This document shows, piece after piece, positions 17,688 through 25,590 of a stretch of DNA of 64,000 nucleotides. The notes beneath the pieces were generated by a model. It was not told the DNA's origin, did no database searches, and was given only the letters and a program-made list of their open reading frames with translations. How positions within the stretch are numbered: the first letter of the stretch is position 1; each line of letters opens with the position of its first letter. The stretch is from contig NZ_AYMU01000016.1 of the NCBI RefSeq assembly GCF_000633395.1, positions 1-64,000 of the forward strand. Reading direction: 5' to 3'. This DNA comes from Pseudomonas sp. PH1b (lineage in GTDB: Bacteria; Pseudomonadota; Gammaproteobacteria; Pseudomonadales; Pseudomonadaceae). The translations under genes were made by a program, and so were the position numbers.

Positions 17688-18770
17688 TTGGTTTCTGCGT
17701 CGTACACCGCAGGCAAGGGACTGTCACTGGCCAGGAGGCTCTACAAGTCACGAACCCTGGGCCTGGCCCTGGGGTTTCTCTGCGTTGGCGCGGGCATGCT
17801 GGCGCTGCAACCGGCCCCCTGGGTCTGGGGCCTGATGCTGTTCAATGCCTTCGTCTGGCCGCACCTGGCCTACCAATGGGCGCGTCTGGCGCGGGTGCCG
17901 TTTCGCGCCGAGCACCGCAACCTGCTGCTGGACTCGCTGATGGGGGGCTTCTGGGTGGCGGCCATGCACTTCAACCCGCTGCCGACCACCACCACCCTGG
18001 GCATGATGGCGATGCACAACATGGCGCTGGGCGGGGTGCGCTTCTTTTTCGCCGGCTGCGCGGCCCAGGCTCTGGGCATCGCTATCGCCCTGTGGCTGTT
18101 CGGCGTGTCATTCGTGACCCAGAGCAGCCCGATGCAGGTGTATGCCTGCCTGCCGATGCTGACCCTGTACCCGCTTTCCCTGGGCTATATCTGCTACCAG
18201 CAGGCGGTGACCCTGGGCCGGCACAAGCGCGAGCTGCTGGCCCTGAGCCGCACCGACAGCCTGACCGGGCTGCTCAACCACGGGGCCTGGAAGGATCAGC
18301 TGGAGATCGAGTTCCAGCGTTGCCGGCGCCAGGCCCAGGGCGGCGCCATTGCCCTGATCGACATCGATCACTTCAAGGCCATCAACGACACCTACGGCCA
18401 TGTGGCGGGCGACGTGGTGCTGCGCCAGCTGAGCAGGATCCTCAGGCAGAACCTGCGGGCCAGCGATCAGGCCGGACGCTACGGTGGCGACGAGTTCTGC
18501 GTGATCCTGCCAGACGTGCCCCTGGAGCATGCCGCCGAACTGATGGAAGCCCTGCGCGGGCGTTTCGGCGCCCTGGGCTACGAGCAGAGTCCGGCGTTGC
18601 AGGTCAGCCTGAGCATCGGCCTGGCGGCGTTCAATCCCGAGCACGGGGACGCCATGGGCTGGCTGAACGACGCCGACCAGGCGCTGTACGCGGCCAAGAC
18701 CGGCGGCCGCAACAACGTCACCTGCCATCCGCCGGAGTCGCCTTCGCGCCGAGTGTTGAACCCTCTGTAA
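17688..18770 (+). CDS. MASE2-domain diguanylate cyclase (AdrA/DgcC-like)
   Basis: About 360 residues. The N-terminal MASE2 membrane sensor spans about 12-160, starting SLARRLYKSRTLGLALG and containing FVWPHLAYQ, as in E. coli DgcC/AdrA. The GGDEF domain spans about 195-350 with an intact GGDEF at 266-270. The inhibitory I-site RASD sits five residues upstream of it, so product feedback inhibition is expected. The protein should make c-di-GMP at the inner membrane. The start is uncertain: TTG 17688 has a good GGAGG site 5 bases upstream and matches the homologue length, while ATG 17610 lacks one and would add 26 atypical residues. Confidence 0.85.
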   Translation: MVSASYTAGKGLSLARRLYKSRTLGLALGFLCVGAGMLALQPAPWVWGLMLFNAFVWPHLAYQWARLARVPFRAEHRNLLLDSLMGGFWVAAMHFNPLPTTTTLGMMAMHNMALGGVRFFFAGCAAQALGIAIALWLFGVSFVTQSSPMQVYACLPMLTLYPLSLGYICYQQAVTLGRHKRELLALSRTDSLTGLLNHGAWKDQLEIEFQRCRRQAQGGAIALIDIDHFKAINDTYGHVAGDVVLRQLSRILRQNLRASDQAGRYGGDEFCVILPDVPLEHAAELMEALRGRFGALGYEQSPALQVSLSIGLAAFNPEHGDAMGWLNDADQALYAAKTGGRNNVTCHPPESPSRRVLNPL

Positions 18771-18778
18771 GGCCTGCC

Positions 18779-19049
18779 CCTTGCCGGTGAAAGCATCTGT
18801 GAGGGGGGCCGTGGGATTGGCGGTGCTCCCTTTGCCGGCAAGCCGGCTCCTACGGACGGTGTGGTGGGTAGGAGCGGGCTTGCCCGCGAAGGCGTCGGTA
18901 GGGACGCCGTGGGATTGGCGGTGCTCCCTTCGCCGGCAAGCCGGCTCCTACGGACGGTGTGGTGGGTAGGAGCGGGCTTGCCCGCGAAGGCGTCGGGAGG
19001 GATGCCGTGGGATTGGCGGTGCTCCCTTCGCCGGCAAGCCGGCTCCTAC
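18779..19049. repeat. Tandem REP array, 98-base period
   Basis: Two good copies at 18868-18951 and 18966-19049 (GTAGGAGCGGGCTTGCCCGCGAAGG … CCTTCGCCGGCAAGCCGGCTCCTAC) and one diverged copy before them. The spacers (GGACGGTGTGGTGG) and the interior (GCCGTGGGATTGGCGGTGCTCCC) are also conserved, so the whole 98-base unit was duplicated. The left arm (GCGGGCTTGCCCGC) differs from that of the 2-kb array. The last arm contains the stop codon of the minus-strand gene ending at 19046. Confidence 0.92.
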
Positions 19050-19960
19050 AGGGCGGGGTGCAGGCGTCGGGCCAGTTCCAGGGCGGTGCGGCCGCTGGCG
19101 ATGCCCGGCACCAGTCGGGTGAAGGGGATGTCGATCAGCCGCTCCTCGCGCACTGCCCGCAGCCGCGACAGCACCGGGTCAGTGTGCAGCAATTGGCGCT
19201 TGCGTGCGGCCGGCGACCACAGGGCGTCGGCCAGCAGCAGTACGTCAGGGTCCCTGGCCAACAGCGTCTCGCTGTCCACCACGAGGCGTGGGCGGTCGAG
19301 GTCGGCGAAGCGGTTGCGCGCGCCGGCGGCTTGCAGCAGCACCCCGACAAAGCCCCGCTGGCCCTGGCTGACGAGGCCATTGACTTCGCTGTCGAGGTAG
19401 AACACCGAGGGTGCCGTGCGGCCCTGGTAGAGGGTTGCCGCCGCGGCAAGGTCGGCATCCATCTGGGCGATCAGTTGCCGCGCGCGGTCTTCCTGGTGCA
19501 GCAAGCGGCCCAGGGTCGACAGGTCGCGGCGGATATGCCCGAAGTAATCCTGGTCATGCCCGGCGCAGGCCGACTCCAGCAGGTAGCTGCCGACGCCGAT
19601 GGCCCCCAGGCGTTCCCGGGAGCTGAAGTTGTCGGGAAAGGCCGAGGCAAAACCGCCCACCACCAGATCCGGCTTCAAGCTGTAGAGCACCTCGGCCGAG
19701 GGGTACTGGCGTGAGATCACCGGCACCCCGTGGTACTGGCCCTGGCGCTGGGCCTGGCCATCGTCGTCGAGGTAGGCGACGCCGATCATCGAAGGGCCGG
19801 CGCCCAGGGCCAGCAGCAGGTCGGCGCTGTGCTGGTTGAGGGCGACGATGCGCTGCGGCGGCCGCTCGAGGTGCCAGCTCCGGCCACAGTTCTCATAGCT
19901 GTCCGCCAGGGCCGGCAGGCAGGCCAGCCAGAACAGGGCGCCGAGTATCGGTCTAGGCAT
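19046..19960 (-). CDS. BtuF-like periplasmic binding protein
   Basis: A 304-residue ABC substrate-binding protein of the vitamin B12/siderophore class, with signal peptide (about 1-19). The helical-backbone fold is shown by PPQRIVALNQHSADLLLALGAG, AEVLYSLKPDLVVGG, and the C-terminal VPGIASGRTALELARRL. It is the last gene of a minus-strand operon led by a cobalamin riboswitch and a BtuB-type receptor, so cobalamin or cobinamide is the most likely ligand. No BtuC permease or BtuD ATPase is adjacent. Its start overlaps the preceding [2Fe-2S] gene by 8 bases, and its stop codon lies inside a REP arm. Confidence 0.82.
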   Translation of the reverse strand: MPRPILGALFWLACLPALADSYENCGRSWHLERPPQRIVALNQHSADLLLALGAGPSMIGVAYLDDDGQAQRQGQYHGVPVISRQYPSAEVLYSLKPDLVVGGFASAFPDNFSSRERLGAIGVGSYLLESACAGHDQDYFGHIRRDLSTLGRLLHQEDRARQLIAQMDADLAAAATLYQGRTAPSVFYLDSEVNGLVSQGQRGFVGVLLQAAGARNRFADLDRPRLVVDSETLLARDPDVLLLADALWSPAARKRQLLHTDPVLSRLRAVREERLIDIPFTRLVPGIASGRTALELARRLHPAL

Positions 19961-20705
19961 CCGCAGCCCCGGCGTAGGGGGACGGGATCAGCAGGTCCGA
20001 CACGGCTTCACCCTCCCGCAGATGGCCCTGCACCAGGCGCAGTACCTGGCTGTCGTCGCTGACCCGGTACCAGCAGCCGTCGGGGTGCACGGTCAGCACT
20101 GGCCCGAGGTTGCAGGGGAACTGGCAAGCGGTGCGGGTCAGCAGCACGCCGCCGGGTTTCTCCATGAGATCCAGGCGCAGCAGTTCGCGGCGCAGGGTCT
20201 TCCACAGCGCCAGTGCACCGCGTCGCACGCAGCGCGGGCCGGTGCAGAGAAACACCTGGCGGGCATGGGGCGGCACCCGGGACCAGTCCGGGTCGCTGGC
20301 CACCGCATTGACGTTGTCGCACGGCAGGTGCCGCTCGCGCTGGCCGATGCTGGCCCAGGCCTGCGCCGCGTCCAGCCCGCGACGCCCCAGGGCCTGGGCG
20401 GTGACCCACAGCTTGGGCGCCTGGGGGTGGGCCTGGGCCAGGCGCCCCAGTTCATCGCGCAGCCAGTCCAGGTAGGCGCTGTCGGACGTGGGTTCCAGGT
20501 CCACCACCAGCAGCGCCGCGCCGTTCCCGGGCAAGGGTTCGTCCAGGGCCGCCCAGAGGCTGTCGAAGCCGTCCAGGGTGTCGATCACCCGCGGGGCTTC
20601 GCCCTCGCCGCACAGGGCCTTGAGCGCCTTGCGAAAAGCCTCGCCCAAGGCCCCGCCTTGCAGGCCGGGGCCGACGAACAGCACCCGTTGATAGTCTTCA
20701 TGCAT
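19953..20705 (-). CDS. [2Fe-2S] ferredoxin-like (thioredoxin-fold) protein
   Basis: 250 residues. The C-terminal part carries the four cysteines of a thioredoxin-like [2Fe-2S] ferredoxin: Cys154 and Cys159 (LCTGPRC) and Cys194 and Cys198 (ACQFPCNLGP). The N-terminal 140 residues have a mixed alpha/beta pattern and are not recognised. The gene lies between the BtuB-type receptor (12 bases away) and the BtuF-like gene (8-base overlap), under the same riboswitch. A reductive step on the corrin cobalt, or an insertion role, is an inference from context. The ATG at 20705 is used because upstream residues in the frame overlap the receptor gene. Confidence 0.8.
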   Translation of the reverse strand: MHEDYQRVLFVGPGLQGGALGEAFRKALKALCGEGEAPRVIDTLDGFDSLWAALDEPLPGNGAALLVVDLEPTSDSAYLDWLRDELGRLAQAHPQAPKLWVTAQALGRRGLDAAQAWASIGQRERHLPCDNVNAVASDPDWSRVPPHARQVFLCTGPRCVRRGALALWKTLRRELLRLDLMEKPGGVLLTRTACQFPCNLGPVLTVHPDGCWYRVSDDSQVLRLVQGHLREGEAVSDLLIPSPYAGAADA

Positions 20706-20716
20706 GTCGGTCGGCC

Positions 20717-22693
20717 TCAGAAGCGGTAGGTGTAGCGCACTTCGGTGGTGAAGGGGCGCCCGAGGTTGTCCACCGCCGGCGAGGTGCTGGTCATGCTGGT
20801 GGCGTAGTCGCGGTCCAGCAGGTTCTCCACCAGCAGGCTCAGGCGATGTCGCTGGGGGCCATCGAGGTAGCGGTAGGCGTCGGCATCCACCACCGAGTAG
20901 TGGCCGTAGTCGACCTTCTTTGGGCTGTCGATCTGGCCGATGTAGCGGATCGCGCCGCCCACGCCCCACATCCGGTCCAGCGACTCGAAGCCCAGGCGCG
21001 AACGGGCGAAGAAACCGGGGATGTTGCTCAAGGTCACGCCGTTGCGCGACTCCACCAGGTTGCGGGTCAGGTCCGCCGAGAGGTTCCACTGCGGGCTGAA
21101 CTGCCAGCGTCCGTCGGCTTCGATACCGCGGACCCTGACCTGTGCCTCGCCGTTGACGAAGTGAATCCCATCGAGGGCGATCAAGTCATCGATCTTGCGC
21201 CGGTAGGCGGTGACGCTGGCGTTGAACTCACCGGCCAGCAGGCTGCCCTTGTAGTCCAGGCCCAGCTCGGCATTGACGCTCTTTTCCGGCTTGAGGTCGG
21301 GGTTGCCCTTTTCGTCGTCCTCGTTGGCGTAGAGTTGCTCGGCGTTGGGCAGCTTGAAGGCGCTGCCGTACTGGCCGCGCAGTTGCCAGTTAGCGTTGAG
21401 CTCATACAACGACGTGAGCATGCCCACCGTGGCGCTCTCGCCGCCGCTGATCTTCTCGTGGCGCACGCCGAGGCTCGGGTGCCAGTCGGGCAGGGCCTCG
21501 AACACCGGGCGCAGCTGGGTGTACAGGGCGCTGGCCCGGGCCTGTTTGTCGTCGATCTTGAGCACATCGTCCTGGCCCTTGAACCACTGGTTGTCACTGC
21601 CGAACACCAGGACGTGGCCGCCGTCCAGTTCGGCCTTGCCCTCGGCCTGCAGGCCCCAGTCGGTGAAGCCCCAGTAGTCGTTGTGGTTGATCACCTTGGT
21701 GGCGCCGGTCTCGGTGCTGTTGATCCGCGTGTAGCGGGTGTCCCAGTCGTTGACATGGCCCTTGACGAAGTAGCTGAAGCGTTCGTCCAGGTGCTGTTCG
21801 AAGGTCGCGGTGGCGATCTGCTGGATACGGTCGTTGGTGGTCTTCTTGTTGTTCACCGCCCGCGCGAAATCCAGGTTGGCATCGCTGTACTGGTAGAACA
21901 GTTCCAGGCGCGAGTCGTCGGCAAAACCCTGGATCGCCTTGGCGCCGAAGGTGCTCACCTCATAGGCGCGTTTCTTGTCCCGGGTGCTGGCGCTGTAGGC
22001 GCTGTTGCGAAACGGCTGGTAGCCATCGGAGACGTTGTGGCTGACATAGGCCAAGAGACCCAGGTCGCCGAAGCCGTTGCTGACGATCCGTTCCACCCGG
22101 GCATCGCCGCTCCTGCCCATGAAGCTGTCCAGGCCCAGGTTGACCTCGCCCGAGGCTTCGCGGGTTTGCGGGCTGCGGGTGACGATGTTGATCACCCCGG
22201 CCACCGCCTGGGTGCCGAACAGCAGGCTCTGGCCGCCCTTGAGCACTTCGATGCGCTCGATGGCGTTGGCCGGCAGGGTGTCCAGGTACAGGCCGCCGTA
22301 CAGGCGGTTGTTCAGGCGCACGCCGTCCAGCAGGATCAGGGTGTCGTCGTTGCGTCCGCCCAGCAGCGAGTAGGTGCCGTAGTCGAAGGGGCCGTTCTTG
22401 GGCGCCACGTACAGGCCCGGCACGTACATCTGCAGGACCCGGGTGATGTCGCTGCTGGGGCCGGCGCGCTCGATCTGCTGGCGCTCGATGATCTGCACCT
22501 TGCTGCCGAATTTCGCCATTTCGGCGACGGTGGTGGACTCCACCGATGGCGCGGAAACAAATTGCTGTTCAAGCCTGAGGGGACCGTCATCGGCCAGGAG
22601 CAGGGGGCTGAACAGGCAGCCGAGCAAGGCGCCACTCAGGGAGTGGCCAGGGGTGCGCCAGGTGCGCACAAGGGACGTATCGATTGTGGTCAT
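20717..22693 (-). CDS. btuB: TonB-dependent outer-membrane receptor, BtuB-like
   Basis: 658 residues: an N-terminal extension and signal region ending near LLADDGPLR, then the plug domain (QIIERQQIERAG … DTLILLDGVRLN … IERIEVLKGGQSLLFGTQAVAGVINIVT), then a beta barrel ending in the aromatic TTEVRYTYRF. The start is ATG 22693. It transports a corrinoid across the outer membrane with TonB energy. The BtuB assignment rests on the cobalamin riboswitch directly upstream and the BtuF-like gene downstream. Expression should be shut off when cobalamin is abundant. Confidence 0.88.
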   Translation of the reverse strand: MTTIDTSLVRTWRTPGHSLSGALLGCLFSPLLLADDGPLRLEQQFVSAPSVESTTVAEMAKFGSKVQIIERQQIERAGPSSDITRVLQMYVPGLYVAPKNGPFDYGTYSLLGGRNDDTLILLDGVRLNNRLYGGLYLDTLPANAIERIEVLKGGQSLLFGTQAVAGVINIVTRSPQTREASGEVNLGLDSFMGRSGDARVERIVSNGFGDLGLLAYVSHNVSDGYQPFRNSAYSASTRDKKRAYEVSTFGAKAIQGFADDSRLELFYQYSDANLDFARAVNNKKTTNDRIQQIATATFEQHLDERFSYFVKGHVNDWDTRYTRINSTETGATKVINHNDYWGFTDWGLQAEGKAELDGGHVLVFGSDNQWFKGQDDVLKIDDKQARASALYTQLRPVFEALPDWHPSLGVRHEKISGGESATVGMLTSLYELNANWQLRGQYGSAFKLPNAEQLYANEDDEKGNPDLKPEKSVNAELGLDYKGSLLAGEFNASVTAYRRKIDDLIALDGIHFVNGEAQVRVRGIEADGRWQFSPQWNLSADLTRNLVESRNGVTLSNIPGFFARSRLGFESLDRMWGVGGAIRYIGQIDSPKKVDYGHYSVVDADAYRYLDGPQRHRLSLLVENLLDRDYATSMTSTSPAVDNLGRPFTTEVRYTYRF

Positions 22694-22801
22694 TCTTGGT
22701 CTTCTCGAAGGTGACTTCGGGAAGCATGCAGGAGAAGGTATCGGCCACGCGCACGAGACCATACCGGCCCATGCCCGCCCACCGCAGGATTGCCAAACAC
22801 A

Positions 22802-22975
22802 GGCTTCAGGCCGGTCTCCGGGCTCACGAGGCTCGCTGCATTCGCCTTCCCATACCCAAGTACAGTGGCCTGTTGAATGCAGCACTCGCTTACCGTTGCG
22901 GGGGCAGCACCGGACTTGCCGCAAAGGGCTCACCGGTTTCCCGTTTCACTTCATGCACGGCGGCATGAGGCACCT
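22802..22975 (-). promoter_or_regulatory. Cobalamin riboswitch controlling btuB
   Basis: On the minus strand the leader of the receptor gene shows the full cobalamin-riboswitch landmarks in order: GGTGCC at the 5' end, GGGAAACCGGTG, TCCGGTGCTGCCCCCGCAAC, GGTAAGC, the GCCACTG B12 box, GGGAAGGCG, and GCCCGGAGACCGGCC near the 3' end. The element ends about 110 bases before the btuB ATG, leaving room for an expression platform. The ends are approximate. Confidence 0.93.
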
Positions 22976-23227
22976 GAAACTGGGCGGCATCTGAACATTG
23001 CGCCACAGCTTCGTCAACGTTGCACTTGCATGCAGGTGTTGCCGGGGGCCGGGGATGAACGCCGGTCGGCTGCAAGCCGTTGTGGCTGGGGCTGGCGGAT
23101 TGCGGCCGTGGCAATCCGGCGGCGCGCCTCGCGGAGCGGCTGCCCGGGGGACGCGGCGCCATGGCCCGTGAGAGCGCCGGGGTTGTTGGGCGCAGCCTGT
23201 GTCTGCGAGCGTGGCTCGAGCCCGGGG

Positions 23228-24340
23228 CTAGAGCAATGCCGGGTCCTGGACCAGGGCCGCGTTGCGGGTGGTCCAGCCTCTGGTGGCTGGCGTCAGGTGG
23301 AGCTGCGCCTGGGTCGCGTGGCGCGCAGGGCAGGCCAGCAGCGAAACCGCCCGCACCGTGTCCCCCGGTTGCAGTTGCAGGCGCTTGGCGGTCAGGCGGT
23401 CCACCAGCAGGCTGCCGGAGACCAGGCGCCCGGGGGCGGCGGTGATGCGGCAGTTTTCCAGGCGCCGGTTGTGAATCAGCCAGATCGGCGCCTGGTCGTC
23501 CGGGCTGCCTACCCGCAGGGGCAGGACCTGGCTTTCCCGCACGCTGCGGACCTTGGCCACTTCGGCTTCGATCAGCGGCCCACCGTCGAAAATGTCGATG
23601 CAGCCCTGATGGCTGAAACCTTCGTCACGCAGGATGTTCAGGGCCTGCTCGGTGCTGGCGTGGGCCTGGCCGATGGCGGCCTGGGCCTGGGGGCTGAGCA
23701 GGCAGGTGTAGAGCGGCTGGCGCGGCATCAGTTCGGCGATGAACGACTTGCTGCCCAGGCTCGACAGGCGACTGGCCTGCTGGAAACCCATCTTGAAGAA
23801 GTGCCGGCCCAGGCTGTCCCAGAACGGCGAGCGGCCCTGGTCATCGAGCTGGCCGCGCAGTTCGGCCACCAGTTTGTCGCCGAACAAGCCAGGGTACTCG
23901 GCGACGAACAGCAGGCGCGCAGTGGACAGCAGGCGGCCGGTGTAGCCCTGGCGCTGGTCGCGCCGCAGGTACAGCGAGCAGAGCTGGGATTGCCCGGTCA
24001 TCTCGTTGCACAGGAACAGGGTCGGGATCTGTTTCTCGATGCCCAGCTCCGGGGCACTGCCATGGGTGGTGCCGACCCGGTAGTTGTAGCAGGGTTCGCG
24101 CAGGCCGATGGCGCCGCTCAGGCCACAGACCCCGATCACCTGCTGCTCGTCGTCCTCCATCACGAACAGGTAGTCGGCGTCGGCCCGCTCCACCTGGCCG
24201 GCGAACGCCCGTTGCGCCCAGCGCAGCCGATGGGCCAGGTGCTCGGGCTCGGAGGAGAGGTTGTTCAGCTCACGACAGCTGCCTTCCAGCAGGTTCAGGA
24301 CCGCCGGCAGATCGGTGAGGCGGATCGGACGCACGATCAT
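23228..24340 (-). CDS. Arginine/ornithine N-succinyltransferase-like protein (AruG/AstA type)
   Basis: A 370-residue AstA-family acyltransferase. The N-terminus is MIVRPIRLTDLPAVLNL. Family features include NYRVGTTHGSAPELGI, SQLCSLYLRRDQRQGYTGRLLS, and the conserved CIDIFDGGPLIEA segment. In Pseudomonas AruF and AruG form a heteromeric enzyme that succinylates arginine or ornithine. Here the partner-like gene is directly upstream (62 bases), but none of the later AST pathway genes (aruB, aruD, aruE) is near. The C-terminus is longer than that of its neighbour. The pair may be a paralogue of the housekeeping enzyme adapted to another amine or amino acid. The start is ATG 24340. Confidence 0.82.
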   Translation of the reverse strand: MIVRPIRLTDLPAVLNLLEGSCRELNNLSSEPEHLAHRLRWAQRAFAGQVERADADYLFVMEDDEQQVIGVCGLSGAIGLREPCYNYRVGTTHGSAPELGIEKQIPTLFLCNEMTGQSQLCSLYLRRDQRQGYTGRLLSTARLLFVAEYPGLFGDKLVAELRGQLDDQGRSPFWDSLGRHFFKMGFQQASRLSSLGSKSFIAELMPRQPLYTCLLSPQAQAAIGQAHASTEQALNILRDEGFSHQGCIDIFDGGPLIEAEVAKVRSVRESQVLPLRVGSPDDQAPIWLIHNRRLENCRITAAPGRLVSGSLLVDRLTAKRLQLQPGDTVRAVSLLACPARHATQAQLHLTPATRGWTTRNAALVQDPALL

Positions 24341-24401
24341 CGAACAACTCCTTGTCGCGTTCCCGGGCAGTGGCGACGCCGGGACGGTAGTGACCCGCGG
24401 T

Positions 24402-25418
24402 TCACAGGGCAACGCCCCGCACCGCTTCGCCCGGGGTCAGTTGCAGGGCCTGCAGCATCGATGCATCCAGGCCGACCACATCGCCGGGGGCTTCGTCGAG
24501 GGGGGCGACGATGGCACGAAACCCCTGCAACCGCTCATTGCTCAGCAACCAGTGCCGGCCCTGGCCACTCTGGGGGCTCAGGTGGCAGATCGCGACGCGG
24601 CTCTGGATGATCGAGCGTAGCTGGTTATTGCGCGCCTGCAGGGTCGGTCCGGCATCGAACAGGTCGACATACTGGGTCGGCGCAAACCCCTCGTCGACCA
24701 GGATGTCGCAGGCTTCCCGGGCATCGGGGTGAATCCGGCCGATGCAGTCCTGGGCCGGTTGCGCCAGCATCGGGATATACAGCGGGTACTGGGGCATCAG
24801 TTCGGCGAGAAAGCCACGGCCCTGCAAGGCGCACAGGCGTTCGGCCTCGACATAGGGCAGGTCGAAGAAGTGCTGGCCCACGGCTGCCCAGAACGGCGAC
24901 TCGCCGGTGTCGTTGCTGTAGCCGACGATCTCGCTGATGCAGCTGTCGGCGAAGCGTTGGGGGTGGGCGGCGATGAACAGCAGGCGCGCCCGCGAGGTCA
25001 GTTGGGCCAGGGGCGTGCCCTCCAGCTCCGGGTCCACGTGGAAGCTGCGCAGCAGGGTCTGCTCGCTGAGGTCCTGGCACAGCGACAGGGTCGGCACCCC
25101 GTGCTGGATGTTCAGTTCCCGGGAGCTGCTGATGAAGGGCCGGTTGCGCAGGCTGTAGAAGGGGCTGGAGAACCCCGCGGTGGCGAGGATGTCCGAGCAG
25201 CCGCGCAGTTGGCCGCTGTGCGGGTCCTCGAGCACCAGGAAATAGTTTTCCGGGCCCTGGCTGGCCTCGGTCTTGGCAAAGGAGGCCTCGGAATCGAGGA
25301 TCTTCTCTCGCAGGTAGGCTTCGTCGTCCACCAGCGAAGTCACGCCCAGCAGGCGTTCGCGGGCCAGACGCCGCAGTTGGGGCAAATCGGATAACGCCAC
25401 GGGACGCAAGGCCAGCAT
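24402..25418 (-). CDS. Arginine N-succinyltransferase-like protein (AruF/AstA type)
   Basis: A 338-residue AstA-family protein, the usual AruF length. Family segments are MLALRPVALSDLPQLRRLA, RPFISSSRELNIQHGVPTL, LLRSFHVDPELEGTPLAQL, and the near-C-terminal YVDLFDAGPTLQARN. It pairs with the paralogous gene just downstream; together they should form the two unlike subunits of an N-succinyltransferase. Position in an operon with a permease, a GS-like ligase and two hydrolases suggests the enzyme processes a product of that pathway, possibly arginine, ornithine or a related diamino compound. The ATG at 25418 is preceded by GGAGTACACCC. Confidence 0.82.
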   Translation of the reverse strand: MLALRPVALSDLPQLRRLARERLLGVTSLVDDEAYLREKILDSEASFAKTEASQGPENYFLVLEDPHSGQLRGCSDILATAGFSSPFYSLRNRPFISSSRELNIQHGVPTLSLCQDLSEQTLLRSFHVDPELEGTPLAQLTSRARLLFIAAHPQRFADSCISEIVGYSNDTGESPFWAAVGQHFFDLPYVEAERLCALQGRGFLAELMPQYPLYIPMLAQPAQDCIGRIHPDAREACDILVDEGFAPTQYVDLFDAGPTLQARNNQLRSIIQSRVAICHLSPQSGQGRHWLLSNERLQGFRAIVAPLDEAPGDVVGLDASMLQALQLTPGEAVRGVAL

Positions 25419-25590
25419 GGGTGTACTCCTGTATCGAGGGCCGCTTTGCCCTTGGAGGCAAAGCGGCCAGACATCACTGTCGGTGACCACGCAGTTCCAC
25501 GGCCGCGGCATCCTGCGGCCTGTTCCCGGGGCGGCTCTTGCTGGCCGCTTCCGGGGTGGCGCGGCGCCGTCGGGCGCCGCGCGGGTGCGA

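Noticed and set aside
20846..22714. A 622-codon plus-strand open frame over the BtuB-like gene
   Set aside because: It is antisense to a full TonB receptor with a matching riboswitch and has no domain of its own.
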